The notes beneath the pieces are model-generated. The model had not been told where the DNA came from. It searched no databases and was given only the letters and a program-made list of their open reading frames with translations. Positions 18,472 to 27,958 of a DNA stretch of 64,000 nucleotides are shown here, one piece after another (within the stretch, counting starts at the first letter, position 1; the number at the start of each line of letters is the position of its first letter). Source of the DNA: Actinomycetes bacterium (GTDB lineage: Bacteria > Actinomycetota > Actinomycetes > Nanopelagicales > Nanopelagicaceae). The DNA lies in NCBI GenBank assembly GCA_014190155.1, contig BJFY01000001.1, positions 62,001 to 126,000 on the forward strand, written 5' to 3'. A program made the position numbers and the translations under genes.

Positions 18472-19275
18472 GTGCCCACAAAAAAGAATTCAAAGAAGCC
18501 AATAGCTAAGGCCGCGAAGAAAAGCGCCGTAAAATCTGCCAAAAAATCTGGTGTATTGAGCCGATTTTTGGGGAAAAAGAAAGCTCCGGTAAAGGCGAAG
18601 AAAACTCCAGCAAAAAAAGCTTCGGTCAAAAAAGCCGCTGCGAAGAAGCCACTCAAAGTAAAAAAGATTCCAGTAAAACCTAATATTAAAGGGCCGATGA
18701 AAACTGCCCTAACTTCAAGCACTGCAAAAGGTGGCGCAACCACAATCTCGGTTTACAAACCTGAGCCAGAGCTTTTAGCAACCGCGATAGTTGCCGAACG
18801 CAGATTAGTTTTACCACCACCTGTGCGTCCGATAAAAACTGGGAAAAAAGCACCGCAGCTGAAACCAATCAAATCCGCACCAGCGCCACTTGTTGTAAAA
18901 GAGGGCGAAGATGGGTGGACTGTGACTGAGATGAAAGCAATGCGATCTGAGTTAGCTAAAGATTTAGTTCGGCTAAAGAAAGAACTATACGCCGCGGAAT
19001 CTGAAATGGATGAATTGATAAAAGCATCTGGTGTTGGCGCTGGCGATGATCAAGCAGATGCTGGAACAAAAACTTTTGAACGTGAACATGAAATGTCGTT
19101 GGTCTATAACGCTCGCGATATGGTTACCCAAACTGAGCGTGCTCTAGAAAGAATTGATACTAAGACTTATGGGCGTTGCGAAGATTGCTCTAGCCCAATC
19201 GGCAAAGCTCGGCTTCAAGTATTTCCAAGAGCAACGCTATGCATGGCGTGTAAGCAGAAAGAAGAACGGCGCTGA
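18472..19275 (+). CDS. DksA/TraR-type C4 zinc-finger protein with lysine/alanine-rich N-terminus
   Basis: The C-terminal 120 residues form a coiled-coil (MKAMRSELAKDLVRLKKELY onwards) followed by a C4 zinc finger with cysteines at about 236, 239, 257 and 260 (GRCEDCSSPIG...LCMACKQ), as in TraR/DksA-family regulators that act in the RNA polymerase secondary channel. The first 100 residues are a low-complexity AKK/AKKAP-rich basic arm. The actinobacterial ileS-lspA region usually carries such a gene. The frame is open to an ATG at 18397, but those 25 extra residues are hydrophobic and unlike the family; GTG at 18472 (start MPTKKNSKKP, 267 aa) is preferred, with TAGCCT eight bases upstream. The target is unknown. 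Confidence 0.8.
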   Translation: MPTKKNSKKPIAKAAKKSAVKSAKKSGVLSRFLGKKKAPVKAKKTPAKKASVKKAAAKKPLKVKKIPVKPNIKGPMKTALTSSTAKGGATTISVYKPEPELLATAIVAERRLVLPPPVRPIKTGKKAPQLKPIKSAPAPLVVKEGEDGWTVTEMKAMRSELAKDLVRLKKELYAAESEMDELIKASGVGAGDDQADAGTKTFEREHEMSLVYNARDMVTQTERALERIDTKTYGRCEDCSSPIGKARLQVFPRATLCMACKQKEERR

Positions 19276-19775
19276 ATGCCGAACGGGTTAAGCGGGCGCG
19301 TAAAACTCTAGCCTTATGCGCTTTTTTAGTGTTTGTTCTGGATTTTGTAACCAAATTGTGGGCGGTCGAATACTTACGCGGTCGTGATTCAATAAAATTG
19401 ATTGGTAATTTTTTACAACTTACTTACACAACTAATTCTGGCGCTGCTTTCAGTATCGCACCAAACGCAACTCTCGTACTAGCTTCATTTGCGTTATGCG
19501 CGGCCGCTTTTATTATTTATTTCAGTCGAAAAGTAATTTCAAATTGGTGGGGCTTAGTTCTTGGCTTAGTTCTTGGTGGGATTTTTGGAAATCTATGGGA
19601 TCGAATTTCGAAGGCCCCGGGTGGATTTAAGGGCGAAGTGGTCGATTGGATTGAATTACCGCATTGGCCGATCTTCAATATCGCCGATTCAGCAATCTGT
19701 ATTGCAGCTGCGATTGTGGTCGTTCTGGCAATAAAAAATATACAACCTACCGATGCGAGCAGCCATGGCGCGTGA
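19272..19775 (+). CDS. lspA: Lipoprotein signal peptidase LspA, probable CTG start
   Basis: Membrane aspartyl protease (signal peptidase II) that cleaves lipoprotein signal peptides after Lgt modification. Four membrane segments; catalytic aspartates are in GEVVDWIEL and FNIADSAICIA, with NSGAAFS also conserved. The first conventional start in frame, GTG at 19329, would begin inside the first membrane helix and give only 148 aa. A stop at 19251-19253 closes the frame upstream, leaving CTG at 19272 as the only plausible initiator. It overlaps the previous stop (CTGA), follows a purine-rich GAAAGAAG, and gives a basic lead-in (NAERVKRARK) and 167 aa, typical for LspA. Confidence 0.85.
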   Translation: MNAERVKRARKTLALCAFLVFVLDFVTKLWAVEYLRGRDSIKLIGNFLQLTYTTNSGAAFSIAPNATLVLASFALCAAAFIIYFSRKVISNWWGLVLGLVLGGIFGNLWDRISKAPGGFKGEVVDWIELPHWPIFNIADSAICIAAAIVVVLAIKNIQPTDASSHGA

Positions 19776-20694
19776 GTTAAGAGTTTTTACTATTCCAGAT
19801 GGGTTATCTGGCGAGCGAGTTGATGCCGGCCTTGCAAGGTTGCTTGGTCTTTCTCGCACAACTGTCGCAGAGTTGGCTAGCGCAGGTGAAATTACCAGAG
19901 CAGGAAAAACGTTGGCGAAATCCGAACGTATCGAAAGTGGTGATCAGATCGAAATTCTCTTTCCAGAACCGGCCAGAGCACCGCAATTAAATCCAACGCC
20001 AGTTGATAATCTTGAAGTTATTTATGATGATGACCAAGTAATTGTGGTTAACAAACCAGTTGGCTGTGCATCACATCCAAGCCCTGGCTGGAGCGGTGTC
20101 ACCGTTATTGGCGGCTTAATTGCTGCGGGATACTCAGTATCAACCAGCGGTGCCGCTGAACGACAAGGAATTGTGCATCGATTAGATGTTGGCACTACTG
20201 GACTAATGGTGGTCGCTAAAACTGAAACTGCATATACAAGTTTAAAAGATCAGTTCAGAGAGCGAACTGTCGGCAAGATTTACAATGCGCTGGCGCAAGG
20301 GCATATTGATCCGACTGAAGGCACTATTGATGCACCCATAGATCGTCATCCAAAAGAAGATTATCGATTTGCAGTTGTAGCTGATGGAAAACCTAGCATC
20401 ACCCATTATTTAGCTCTGGAATATTATCCAGCAGCGACTCTTTTAAAAGTGGAATTAGAAACTGGTCGCACCCATCAAATTAGAGTTCACTTTGCCGCGC
20501 TCCGACATCCGCTTGTTGGCGATTTAACTTATGGCGCTGACCCAGCTTTAGCTGAAAAACTAGGAGTAACTCGACCATGGCTGCATGCGATGGAACTTAC
20601 ATTTAACCACCCGGGCTCTGGTGATCGAATGAGTTTCACGGCGCCATACCCAGCGGACCTCACAAAGGCGTTGGCGTTGCTCACCGAAAAGTAG
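19765..20694 (+). CDS. rluD: RluD-family 23S rRNA pseudouridine synthase
   Basis: Pseudouridine synthase of the RluA/RluD group, expected to modify helix 69 of 23S rRNA. An N-terminal S4 RNA-binding domain (SGERVDAGLARLLGLSRTTVAELA) is followed by the catalytic domain, with the active-site aspartate in GIVHRLDVGTTGLMVVAK and the RTHQIRVHFA motif. ATG at 19765 (MARELRVF, 309 aa) is preferred to ATG at 19753 because it starts at the domain edge; both overlap the end of lspA. The lspA-rluD pair is common across bacteria. Confidence 0.92.
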   Translation: MARELRVFTIPDGLSGERVDAGLARLLGLSRTTVAELASAGEITRAGKTLAKSERIESGDQIEILFPEPARAPQLNPTPVDNLEVIYDDDQVIVVNKPVGCASHPSPGWSGVTVIGGLIAAGYSVSTSGAAERQGIVHRLDVGTTGLMVVAKTETAYTSLKDQFRERTVGKIYNALAQGHIDPTEGTIDAPIDRHPKEDYRFAVVADGKPSITHYLALEYYPAATLLKVELETGRTHQIRVHFAALRHPLVGDLTYGADPALAEKLGVTRPWLHAMELTFNHPGSGDRMSFTAPYPADLTKALALLTEK

Positions 20695-20707
20695 CGCCAC
20701 AAGGCAG

Positions 20708-20713
20708 TACTCT
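20708..20713 (+). promoter_or_regulatory. -10 box abutting the dnaE start
   Basis: TACTCT (TANNNT), eight bases before the dnaE GTG at 20722. No ribosome site is present in the 27-base gap, so a nearly leaderless transcript is possible. No clear -35 box. Confidence 0.3.
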
Positions 20714-20721
20714 CACCAATC

Positions 20722-23700
20722 GTGACCCCCAATAATTCCCAGAAAAGACCCGATAATTCGGAGAATTTTGTACATTTACATGTGCACACCGAATATTCGA
20801 TGCTGGATGGGGCGGCTCGAGTAGCAGATTTAACTAGTGAAGTTGCGCGCCAAGAAATGCCTGCGATCGCAATGACCGATCATGGAAATGTTTTTGGTGC
20901 ATTTGATTTTTATAAGCAGAGTAAAAAAGCTGGCGTTAAACCAATCATTGGAATTGAAGCCTACGTTGCTCCCGAGTCGCGCTTTGATAAGAAACGTGTC
21001 AAATGGGCCGAAGGTGGCCAAGATGACGTATCTGGTGGCGGTGCATATACGCATATGACGCTGCTTGCGGAAAATAATGTTGGGCTTGGAAATCTTTTCA
21101 GACTCTCATCGTTAGCTTCGTTGGAAGGTTTTTATTACAAGCCAAGAATGGATCGCGAACTTTTAGCAAAACATTCCGATGGAATTATTGCGACGACCGG
21201 ATGTCCTGGTGGCGAAATCCAAACTCGAATCAGAATGGGTGCATATAACGAAGCCCGAAATGCGGCTGCGGAATTTCGAGACATCTTTGGCGCTGGAAAT
21301 TATTTTGTTGAGATTATGGATCACGGGATAGAAGTAGAACGAAGAGTTAAAGAAGATTTGTTGAAATTAAGTAAAGAATTAGGCTTACCGCTATTAGCAA
21401 CAAATGATTCACACTATACATTTGCCGAAGATTCAGTCGCTCACGAAGCACTGCTCTGCATCCAATCTGGCTCGACTTTGGCTGATCCAAAGCGATTTCG
21501 ATTTGAGAACGGCGAATTTTATTTAAAGAGCGCGCGCCAAATGCGCGAGATTTTTAAAGAGCTCCCAGAAAGTTGCGACAATACACTTCTAATTGCGGAA
21601 CGTTGCAATATCACAATGCGTGAAAATGAAAATCTGTTGCCAAAATTTGAAGTTCCGCAAGGTGAAAGTGAAGACACTTGGTTAATCAAACAATCTGAAG
21701 CAGGCTTGCAAGCGCGATTCAAAGGCGAAGTGCCAATAAATTATATTGAAAGATTAAGCTATGAACTTGGTGTTATGACCAAGATGGGTTTTGCAGGTTA
21801 TTTCCTAGTTGTGTCTGATTTAGTATCACACGCAAAGAACCAAGGAATTTGGGTAGGACCTGGCCGAGGCTCTGCCGCCGGATCTCTTGTCTCTTATGCC
21901 CTTGGCATAACTGCGCTAGATCCGATTAAACATGGCTTGCTCTTTGAGCGCTTTTTAAATCCAGAACGTATCTCGATGCCAGATATCGATTTAGATTTTG
22001 ACGAACGTCGTCGAGCCGAAATGATTCGATACGCAACCGATAAATATGGTGAAGACCGGGTTGCTCAAATAATCACATACGGAACTATTAAATCTAAACA
22101 AGCAATTAAGGATTCAACGCGAGTTCTTGGTTATCCATATGCGTTGGGCGAACGATTGACTAAAGCGCTACCGCCACCAGTTATGGGTAAAGATATATCC
22201 CTCAGTGGCGTGTTCAACGATAAAGATGATCGTTATGACGAAGCAAGTGAATTTAGAACTCTTTACGAGACCGATATGGATAGCAAGAAAATTGTTGATA
22301 CTGCATTAGGTATTGAAGGATTAAAGCGGCAATGGGGAGTGCACGCTGCTGGCGTGATTTTAAGTAGCGAACCGTTATTAGATGTAATTCCGATTCATAG
22401 GCGCGAAGCCGACGGCGCAATAATTACTCAATTTGACATGGGTGCATGCGAGGCAACTGGTTTACTAAAAATAGACTTTCTCGGGCTGAGAAACCTTTCT
22501 GTTATTGATGATTGTTTAGCCAATATCAAAAATAACGCCAATCAAATTGTAGATTTAAATACGCTTGAATTGACTGATAAGAAAACTTACGAGCTCCTTT
22601 CAAGAGGTGACACGCTAGGTGTATTTCAATTAGATAGCGCTCCAATTCGCGCACTGCTTCGTTCGATGTCACCTGATTCATTTGAGGATATTTCTGCGGT
22701 AATCGCGCTCTATAGACCGGGCCCAATGGGTGTAAAAGCGCATACTGATTACGCTGATCGCAAGAATAAACGCAAACCATCTGATCCGATTCACCCAGAA
22801 CTTTTGGAGCCGTTACAAGAAATTCTTGGTGACACATATGGACTGATCGTTTATCAGGAACAAGTAATGGCAATTGCGCAAAAAGTGGCTGGGTTTTCCT
22901 TAGGCCGTGCAGATTTGCTACGAAAAGCTATGGGTAAGAAGAATCAAGATATTTTGGATAAAGAGTATGTTCACTTCGAAGCGGGCATGCAAAAGAATAT
23001 GTTTTCCAGCGTCGCCATAGATGTTCTATGGAAAACCCTAATTCCTTTCTCTGATTATGCCTTTAACCGCGCTCACAGCGCTGGTTATGGCATGGTTTCT
23101 TATTGGACTGGGTACTTAAAAGCTAATTACCCAACCGAATATATGGCTGCTCTGTTAACCAGCGTTCGCGATGATAAAGATAAGAGCGCACTTTACTTGA
23201 ACGAATGCCGACGAATGGGGATAAAAGTTCTGGCGCCAGATGTAAATGAATCTGATGCAGATTATACGCCTCGGGGGACTGATATTCGGTTTGGTTTAGC
23301 CGCAATTAGAAATGTTGGCGAAAACGTAGTTGCATCAATTGCAAAGAATCGGATTGATAAGGGGCGTTTCACTTCGTTTGGTGATTTTTTATCAAAAGTT
23401 GATGTCCAAGTTTGTAATAAAAAAACTATTGAGTCGCTGGTAAAAGCCGGCGCATTTGATTCATTAGGTCATACTCGAAAAGGTTTAATGGCAGTTTACT
23501 TAGAAGCAATTGACTCAGTAATGGAAGCTAAGCGAGCAGAAGCTATTGGTCAATTTGATCTTTTTGGTTCTACTCAAGTATCTCAAGTACATAGCGTTGA
23601 ATTAAATATTCCAAGTGAAGAATGGGAGAAATCCTTACTCCTTACTTATGAACGAGAAATGCTCGGACTTTATGTTTCAGATCATCCACTTCTTGGGGTA

Positions 23701-24255
23701 GAACATGTTCTACGCGCCGCTACCGATTTGGCCATCAGTGGATTATCTGATGATTCAATCGGTCATGATCAGATTGTCACTATCGCTGGCCTGATTACGA
23801 GCATCCAACGAAAAGTTACAAGACAAGGTGCATCGTGGGCGATTGTAAATGTCGAGGATTTAGAAGGCGCGGTCGATGTTTTATTCTTCTCGAATTCATA
23901 TTCTCAACATTCGGTTAATTTAGTGGAAGATAGAATTGTGGTGATTCGCGGTCGAGTAGATAAGCGTGAAGAAATTCCAAGAATTACGGCGCTAGAACTT
24001 TCGTTACCAGATATTAAGCAAATTCCTACTGGCCCGCTAATAATTCGGATGGCGATGACAAGTTGCACACCACCAATCGTCGACCGCATGAAAGAAGTGC
24101 TCCGCTCCCACCCAGGGGCGCGTGAAGTTCATTTAGAGCTGCAAGGAGTGGTGAAAAACACCATCCTCAAACTCGATGAGGGGTTAAAAGTGACTGCTTC
24201 GCCTAGCTTGAGTGCTGATTTGAAATCAATTCTCGGTCCAGACTGCTTGGTTTAA
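20722..24255 (+). CDS. dnaE: DNA polymerase III alpha subunit DnaE
   Basis: Replicative polymerase. The N-terminal PHP domain starts with HLHVHTEYSMLDGA and keeps the metal-binding histidines and acidic residues (MTDHGNVFGAFDFY, GIEAYVAP, CPGGEI), so it is likely an active 3'-5' proofreading exonuclease, as shown for mycobacterial DnaE1. The palm has the catalytic PDIDLDFDERRR; then come the fingers, the beta-clamp-binding region, and an OB-fold domain near residues 1010-1090. At 1177 aa it matches DnaE1. GTG start at 20722 without a ribosome site. A clean replicative DnaE1; the mutasome paralogue DnaE2 is less likely given the length and the intact PHP. Confidence 0.96.
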   Translation: MTPNNSQKRPDNSENFVHLHVHTEYSMLDGAARVADLTSEVARQEMPAIAMTDHGNVFGAFDFYKQSKKAGVKPIIGIEAYVAPESRFDKKRVKWAEGGQDDVSGGGAYTHMTLLAENNVGLGNLFRLSSLASLEGFYYKPRMDRELLAKHSDGIIATTGCPGGEIQTRIRMGAYNEARNAAAEFRDIFGAGNYFVEIMDHGIEVERRVKEDLLKLSKELGLPLLATNDSHYTFAEDSVAHEALLCIQSGSTLADPKRFRFENGEFYLKSARQMREIFKELPESCDNTLLIAERCNITMRENENLLPKFEVPQGESEDTWLIKQSEAGLQARFKGEVPINYIERLSYELGVMTKMGFAGYFLVVSDLVSHAKNQGIWVGPGRGSAAGSLVSYALGITALDPIKHGLLFERFLNPERISMPDIDLDFDERRRAEMIRYATDKYGEDRVAQIITYGTIKSKQAIKDSTRVLGYPYALGERLTKALPPPVMGKDISLSGVFNDKDDRYDEASEFRTLYETDMDSKKIVDTALGIEGLKRQWGVHAAGVILSSEPLLDVIPIHRREADGAIITQFDMGACEATGLLKIDFLGLRNLSVIDDCLANIKNNANQIVDLNTLELTDKKTYELLSRGDTLGVFQLDSAPIRALLRSMSPDSFEDISAVIALYRPGPMGVKAHTDYADRKNKRKPSDPIHPELLEPLQEILGDTYGLIVYQEQVMAIAQKVAGFSLGRADLLRKAMGKKNQDILDKEYVHFEAGMQKNMFSSVAIDVLWKTLIPFSDYAFNRAHSAGYGMVSYWTGYLKANYPTEYMAALLTSVRDDKDKSALYLNECRRMGIKVLAPDVNESDADYTPRGTDIRFGLAAIRNVGENVVASIAKNRIDKGRFTSFGDFLSKVDVQVCNKKTIESLVKAGAFDSLGHTRKGLMAVYLEAIDSVMEAKRAEAIGQFDLFGSTQVSQVHSVELNIPSEEWEKSLLLTYEREMLGLYVSDHPLLGVEHVLRAATDLAISGLSDDSIGHDQIVTIAGLITSIQRKVTRQGASWAIVNVEDLEGAVDVLFFSNSYSQHSVNLVEDRIVVIRGRVDKREEIPRITALELSLPDIKQIPTGPLIIRMAMTSCTPPIVDRMKEVLRSHPGAREVHLELQGVVKNTILKLDEGLKVTASPSLSADLKSILGPDCLV

Positions 24256-24284
24256 TAGCAAAGCCGCTGGTAATAATTTTTTAT

Positions 24285-24290
24285 TAGACT
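24285..24290 (+). promoter_or_regulatory. -10 box abutting the hisD start
   Basis: TAGACT, six bases before the hisD ATG at 24297. It overlaps the right arm of an AT-rich palindrome, TAATAA-TTTT-TTATTA (24271-24286). No ribosome site is present; a leaderless his-operon transcript is predicted. The -35 position lacks a recognisable box. Confidence 0.45.
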
Positions 24291-24296
24291 CTGCAT

Positions 24297-25637
24297 ATGT
24301 CGGCTACATGGTTAATGCGAACGTTAGATTTCCGCGGAAAAAATCTAACAAAAGTTGAATATCAAGAGCAATTGCCGAGGGCACGATTAGATGTCGATGG
24401 CGCAATGGCAGCAGTAACTCCAATCATTAATGCGGTCCGTGATGGGACCGAAATTTCGGTTCGAGATCTCGGAGAACGATTTGATGGGGTGCGGCCAACT
24501 TCAATAAGAGTTCCACGCGAGGTAATAGAAAAATCTTTGGCGGAATTACCATCGGAAATTCGAACTGCGCTCGAAGAATCAATTCGTAGGGTGTCAATTG
24601 TGCATGCGGCGCAAGTACGTTTGGAAAATTCCGTAATCGTAGTTGATGGTGGCAGCGTAATTGAACGATGGATTCCAGTAGATAGAGTCGGACTTTATGT
24701 GCCAGGTGGCAATGCGGTATATCCAAGTTCGGTTGTGATGAATGTTGTACCAGCCCAGATCGCAAAAGTTAAAAGCATCGCAATTGCTTCACCGCCACAG
24801 AAAAATAATAGTGGTTGGCCACATCCAACGATTCTCGCGACTGCAGCGCTATTAGATGTACATGAGGTTTATGCAATGGGGGGAGCGCAAGCGATCGCTG
24901 GTTTTGCCTACGGAATCGCTTCTGATGATCGAACTAAAATGATTTGCGATCCTGTGGATCTTGTTACTGGCCCGGGGAATATTTATGTAGCTGCGGCTAA
25001 ACGGGCGCTGCGTGGCAAAATTGGAATTGATGCAGAAGCTGGACCAACTGAAATTGCAGTGATTGCGGACGAGAGTGCAATCGCAACTGACGTTGCATCC
25101 GATTTAATCAGCCAAGCTGAGCATGATGTGATTGCTGCTGCGATTCTTATTACCGATAGTGCAAAACTTGCAGACGATGTTCAAATTGAATTGTTAAAGC
25201 GAATCGCAAATACAAAACATAAATTTCGAATTTCAGAGGCGCTAAGTGGGGTGCAGTCAGCTGTTGTGTTAGTTTCATCGATCGATCAAGCAATTGATGT
25301 GGCCAACGCGTATGCAGCCGAACACCTAGAACTACAGTTTGCTGACGCTGCCCAAAAAGCAACGCAAATACGAAATGCTGGCGCAATCTTTATTGGTCGC
25401 TTTTCGCCGGTTTCGCTCGGTGATTATTCAGCCGGATCAAATCATGTTCTTCCAACCGGCGGCTGCGCCTGCCATTCCAGCGGACTTTCAGTGCAAACAT
25501 TTCTTCGCGGCGTGCACGTGATTGAATATTCCGAAGCAGCTTTTACCACGATCGCGCAAAATGTAATCATTTTGGCGAACGCTGAAGATCTGCCAGCACA
25601 TGGCGAAGCAATCAGAGCTAGGTTGGAAACGCTATGA
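24297..25637 (+). CDS. hisD: Histidinol dehydrogenase
   Basis: NAD- and zinc-dependent enzyme doing the last two oxidations, L-histidinol to L-histidine. Marks are the family segments [40 protein letters not shown] (NAD/substrate) and the zinc-site region [17 protein letters not shown] and YAAEHLEL. At 446 aa the length is normal. ATG at 24297 follows the -10 box TAGACT, favouring it over an internal ATG at 24315. It starts the hisD-C-B-H-A-F-I run; hisG and hisE are not in the window. Confidence 0.96.
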   Translation: MSATWLMRTLDFRGKNLTKVEYQEQLPRARLDVDGAMAAVTPIINAVRDGTEISVRDLGERFDGVRPTSIRVPREVIEKSLAELPSEIRTALEESIRRVSIVHAAQVRLENSVIVVDGGSVIERWIPVDRVGLYVPGGNAVYPSSVVMNVVPAQIAKVKSIAIASPPQKNNSGWPHPTILATAALLDVHEVYAMGGAQAIAGFAYGIASDDRTKMICDPVDLVTGPGNIYVAAAKRALRGKIGIDAEAGPTEIAVIADESAIATDVASDLISQAEHDVIAAAILITDSAKLADDVQIELLKRIANTKHKFRISEALSGVQSAVVLVSSIDQAIDVANAYAAEHLELQFADAAQKATQIRNAGAIFIGRFSPVSLGDYSAGSNHVLPTGGCACHSSGLSVQTFLRGVHVIEYSEAAFTTIAQNVIILANAEDLPAHGEAIRARLETL

Positions 25638-26728
25638 GGAAATGGTCTTCGTGGTTGCCACTGCGGCAAGAACTTCAAGAACTGTCCCCATATGGCGCAC
25701 CCCAACTAGATGTACCAGTTCGATTAAATACGAACGAAAACCCGTACTCGCTATCTCCAGAAGTCTGTGCTGAAATTATTAATCGGATTAAAGAGGTGGT
25801 CACGAATTTAAATCGCTATCCCGATCGTGACGCGTTAGCTTTACGGGGCGATTTAGCGAATTATATAAATAAGCAATCTAGTGCTAATTTCACTGTCACA
25901 AATATTTGGGCGGCCAACGGAAGTAATGAAATTTTGCAGAGTATATTTCTGGCATTCGGCGAAAAAGCTATGGGATTCTTACCGTCGTATTCGATGCATC
26001 CGTTAATAGCTAAAACCGCGAAATGCGAATGGGTTGCGGGCTCGCGTGAACCTAATTTCTCATTAGATATAGTAAAAGCATCATTAGCAATTGCAGATGC
26101 AAAACCTAATTTGGTTTTCGTTACTACTCCAAATAACCCAACTGGAACTGCGATCGAAATTAGGGATCTGCAATTGCTAGCTGATGACTGTAAGAAAATA
26201 GGTGCGCTTTTAATAATTGATGAGGCATACGCTGAATTTGCATCTGGGGAATCTGCCGTAACTTTGATTGCTAAAAATCCACATGTTCTAGTGGTAAGAA
26301 CTATGAGCAAAGCATTTGCTTTCGCTGGAGTTAGAGTTGGTTATTTAGTTGCAAATTCCGAAGTCATTGATGCGCTTTTGTTAGTACGGTTGCCGTATCA
26401 CTTAAGCTCATTAACCCAAGCTGCAGCGTCGGCTGCAATTTCGATGAGCGATCGCTTATTGTCGGATGTAGCAAAACTGAAAGTTGCCAGAGCCGAAATG
26501 GCTAGCGCTTTGATTTCGATGGGTCTTAACGTAGTTAGCAGCGATGCAAATTTCATAGCTTTCTCAGGTTTTAGCAAATCAGAAAAGGAAGTTTGGGAAG
26601 CATTGGTCCAATCCGGAATCTTAGTTCGTGATATCGGGATTCCCGGATACTTACGGGTCACAATTGGCACCGCAGCGGAAAATGCCAAATTTTTATTAAC
26701 GCTACAAGAAGTATTAGCTAATGGGTAA
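25634..26728 (+). CDS. hisC: Histidinol-phosphate aminotransferase
   Basis: PLP-dependent fold-type I aminotransferase converting imidazole-acetol phosphate to histidinol phosphate. Seen: [12 protein letters not shown] near the N-terminus, [12 protein letters not shown], the DEAYAEF aspartate, and the PLP lysine in [16 protein letters not shown] (about residue 222). 364 aa is typical. It overlaps hisD by four bases (ATGA). In actinobacteria such enzymes can also serve other aromatic aminotransfers, but the operon fixes the main role. Confidence 0.94.
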   Translation: MRKWSSWLPLRQELQELSPYGAPQLDVPVRLNTNENPYSLSPEVCAEIINRIKEVVTNLNRYPDRDALALRGDLANYINKQSSANFTVTNIWAANGSNEILQSIFLAFGEKAMGFLPSYSMHPLIAKTAKCEWVAGSREPNFSLDIVKASLAIADAKPNLVFVTTPNNPTGTAIEIRDLQLLADDCKKIGALLIIDEAYAEFASGESAVTLIAKNPHVLVVRTMSKAFAFAGVRVGYLVANSEVIDALLLVRLPYHLSSLTQAAASAAISMSDRLLSDVAKLKVARAEMASALISMGLNVVSSDANFIAFSGFSKSEKEVWEALVQSGILVRDIGIPGYLRVTIGTAAENAKFLLTLQEVLANG

Positions 26729-26771
26729 ACTTATCCAATTACTTGACCCACTCTGTTAGAGATGAGAACTA

Positions 26772-27365
26772 ATGACCAACCTACGTAGTGCAAAAGTAAA
26801 ACGCAGCACCAAAGAATCTAGCGTGTTAGTTGACTTATTAATTGATGGAACTGGAAAGATTCAAGTGGAAACTGGAGTTCCATTTTTTGATCATATGCTC
26901 TCGCAATTAGGAAAACATTCTGGGTTTGATTTAATCGTAAAAACGCAAGGTGATGTTGATGTTGATTCCCACCACACGGTTGAAGACACCTCACTTGCAT
27001 TTGGCCAAGCACTTAGGGAAGCACTAGGTGATAAGAGCGGGATTCGTAGATTTGGTGATGCCACTGTGCCGCTTGATGAAGTTTTAGTGCAAGCTTCCGT
27101 AGATCTTTCCGGAAGACCTTATTTAGTCCATCGTCAACCTGAAATTGTGGAATTAATCGGAACTTTTGATACAACTTTAGGTAAACATATTTGGGAATCA
27201 ATCGTTGCGGAAGCGCGCATTGCACTGCACATTCGGGTTCTAGAAGGTAGAAATGCCCACCATGTTCTTGAAGCACAATTTAAAGCAGTTGCTAGAGCGC
27301 TACGGGATGCAGTTGCAATTGATGGACGTACCAGTGGGGTTCCTTCAACTAAAGGCGTTCTTTGA
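26772..27365 (+). CDS. hisB: Imidazoleglycerol-phosphate dehydratase
   Basis: Manganese-dependent monofunctional dehydratase (no fused phosphatase). The duplicated metal-binding motifs are DSHHTVEDT (about residues 58-66) and GRNAHHVLEAQFKA (about 156-169). FFDHMLSQLGKHSGFDL near the N-terminus is also conserved. 197 aa is normal. ATG at 26772 is preceded by GATGAGAAC; TTGACC lies in the upstream gap, but no -10 box pairs with it. Histidinol-phosphate phosphatase must be encoded elsewhere. Confidence 0.96.
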   Translation: MTNLRSAKVKRSTKESSVLVDLLIDGTGKIQVETGVPFFDHMLSQLGKHSGFDLIVKTQGDVDVDSHHTVEDTSLAFGQALREALGDKSGIRRFGDATVPLDEVLVQASVDLSGRPYLVHRQPEIVELIGTFDTTLGKHIWESIVAEARIALHIRVLEGRNAHHVLEAQFKAVARALRDAVAIDGRTSGVPSTKGVL

Positions 27366-27958
27366 TAGCTATTTTAGATTATGGATCTGGAAATATCCGA
27401 TCTGCTGAACGCGCATTTGCAACGACCGGTCTCCCAGTAGTTGTTACTCGCAATCCCAAAGTTTGTGAGGACGCATTAGGTTTAGTAATCCCGGGTGTTG
27501 GCGCGTTCGCGTCATGCATGGCAGGCTTTCTTGCCGTCGATGGCGCAAGTATTTTGAAAAGTAGAATTGAAAAAAGCCGACCTATTTTGGGAATTTGTGT
27601 GGGTATGCAAATACTCTTTCACGTAGGTACCGAAAATGGCGCAACCAAGGGTCTTGAAATTTGGCCAGGCGAAGTCTCTTTGATTGATAATGAAATTTTG
27701 CCGCATATGGGTTGGAATAGTGTGCAAGCGCCAGCAAACTCAAATCTTTTTCGTGGCGTGGAAGCTGCAGATTTTTATTTTGTGCATTCGTATGCCGCCA
27801 AAACCGCAGTATCAGGCGCACTAAATGCATTCACTGAATATGGAGAAACATTTCTATCCGCTGTCGAAACCTCACATATAAGTGCAACTCAATTCCATCC
27901 GGAAAAAAGTGGTGCTGCTGGATTGAAATTGATTGCAAATTGGGCTGCAACGCTATGA
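27362..27958 (+). CDS. hisH: Imidazole glycerol phosphate synthase, glutaminase subunit
   Basis: Class I glutamine amidotransferase that feeds ammonia to HisF. The nucleophile cysteine is in GICVGMQILF (about residue 80), and the catalytic His-Glu are in ATQFHPEKSG (about 180-189). 198 aa is normal. It begins at a TTG overlapping the hisB stop (TTGA), so its translation probably depends on hisB. Confidence 0.95.
   Translation: MIAILDYGSGNIRSAERAFATTGLPVVVTRNPKVCEDALGLVIPGVGAFASCMAGFLAVDGASILKSRIEKSRPILGICVGMQILFHVGTENGATKGLEIWPGEVSLIDNEILPHMGWNSVQAPANSNLFRGVEAADFYFVHSYAAKTAVSGALNAFTEYGETFLSAVETSHISATQFHPEKSGAAGLKLIANWAATL

Noticed and set aside
18381-18743. 120-codon minus-strand frame opposite the zinc-finger gene
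   Set aside because: It is the complement of the lysine/alanine-rich arm, giving Phe/Ala-rich text; a shadow of a low-complexity coding strand.
24271-24286. dnaE terminator at the AT-rich palindrome before hisD
   Set aside because: The stem is only TAATAA/TTATTA with no GC pairs; it overlaps the hisD -10 box and cannot act as a stable hairpin.
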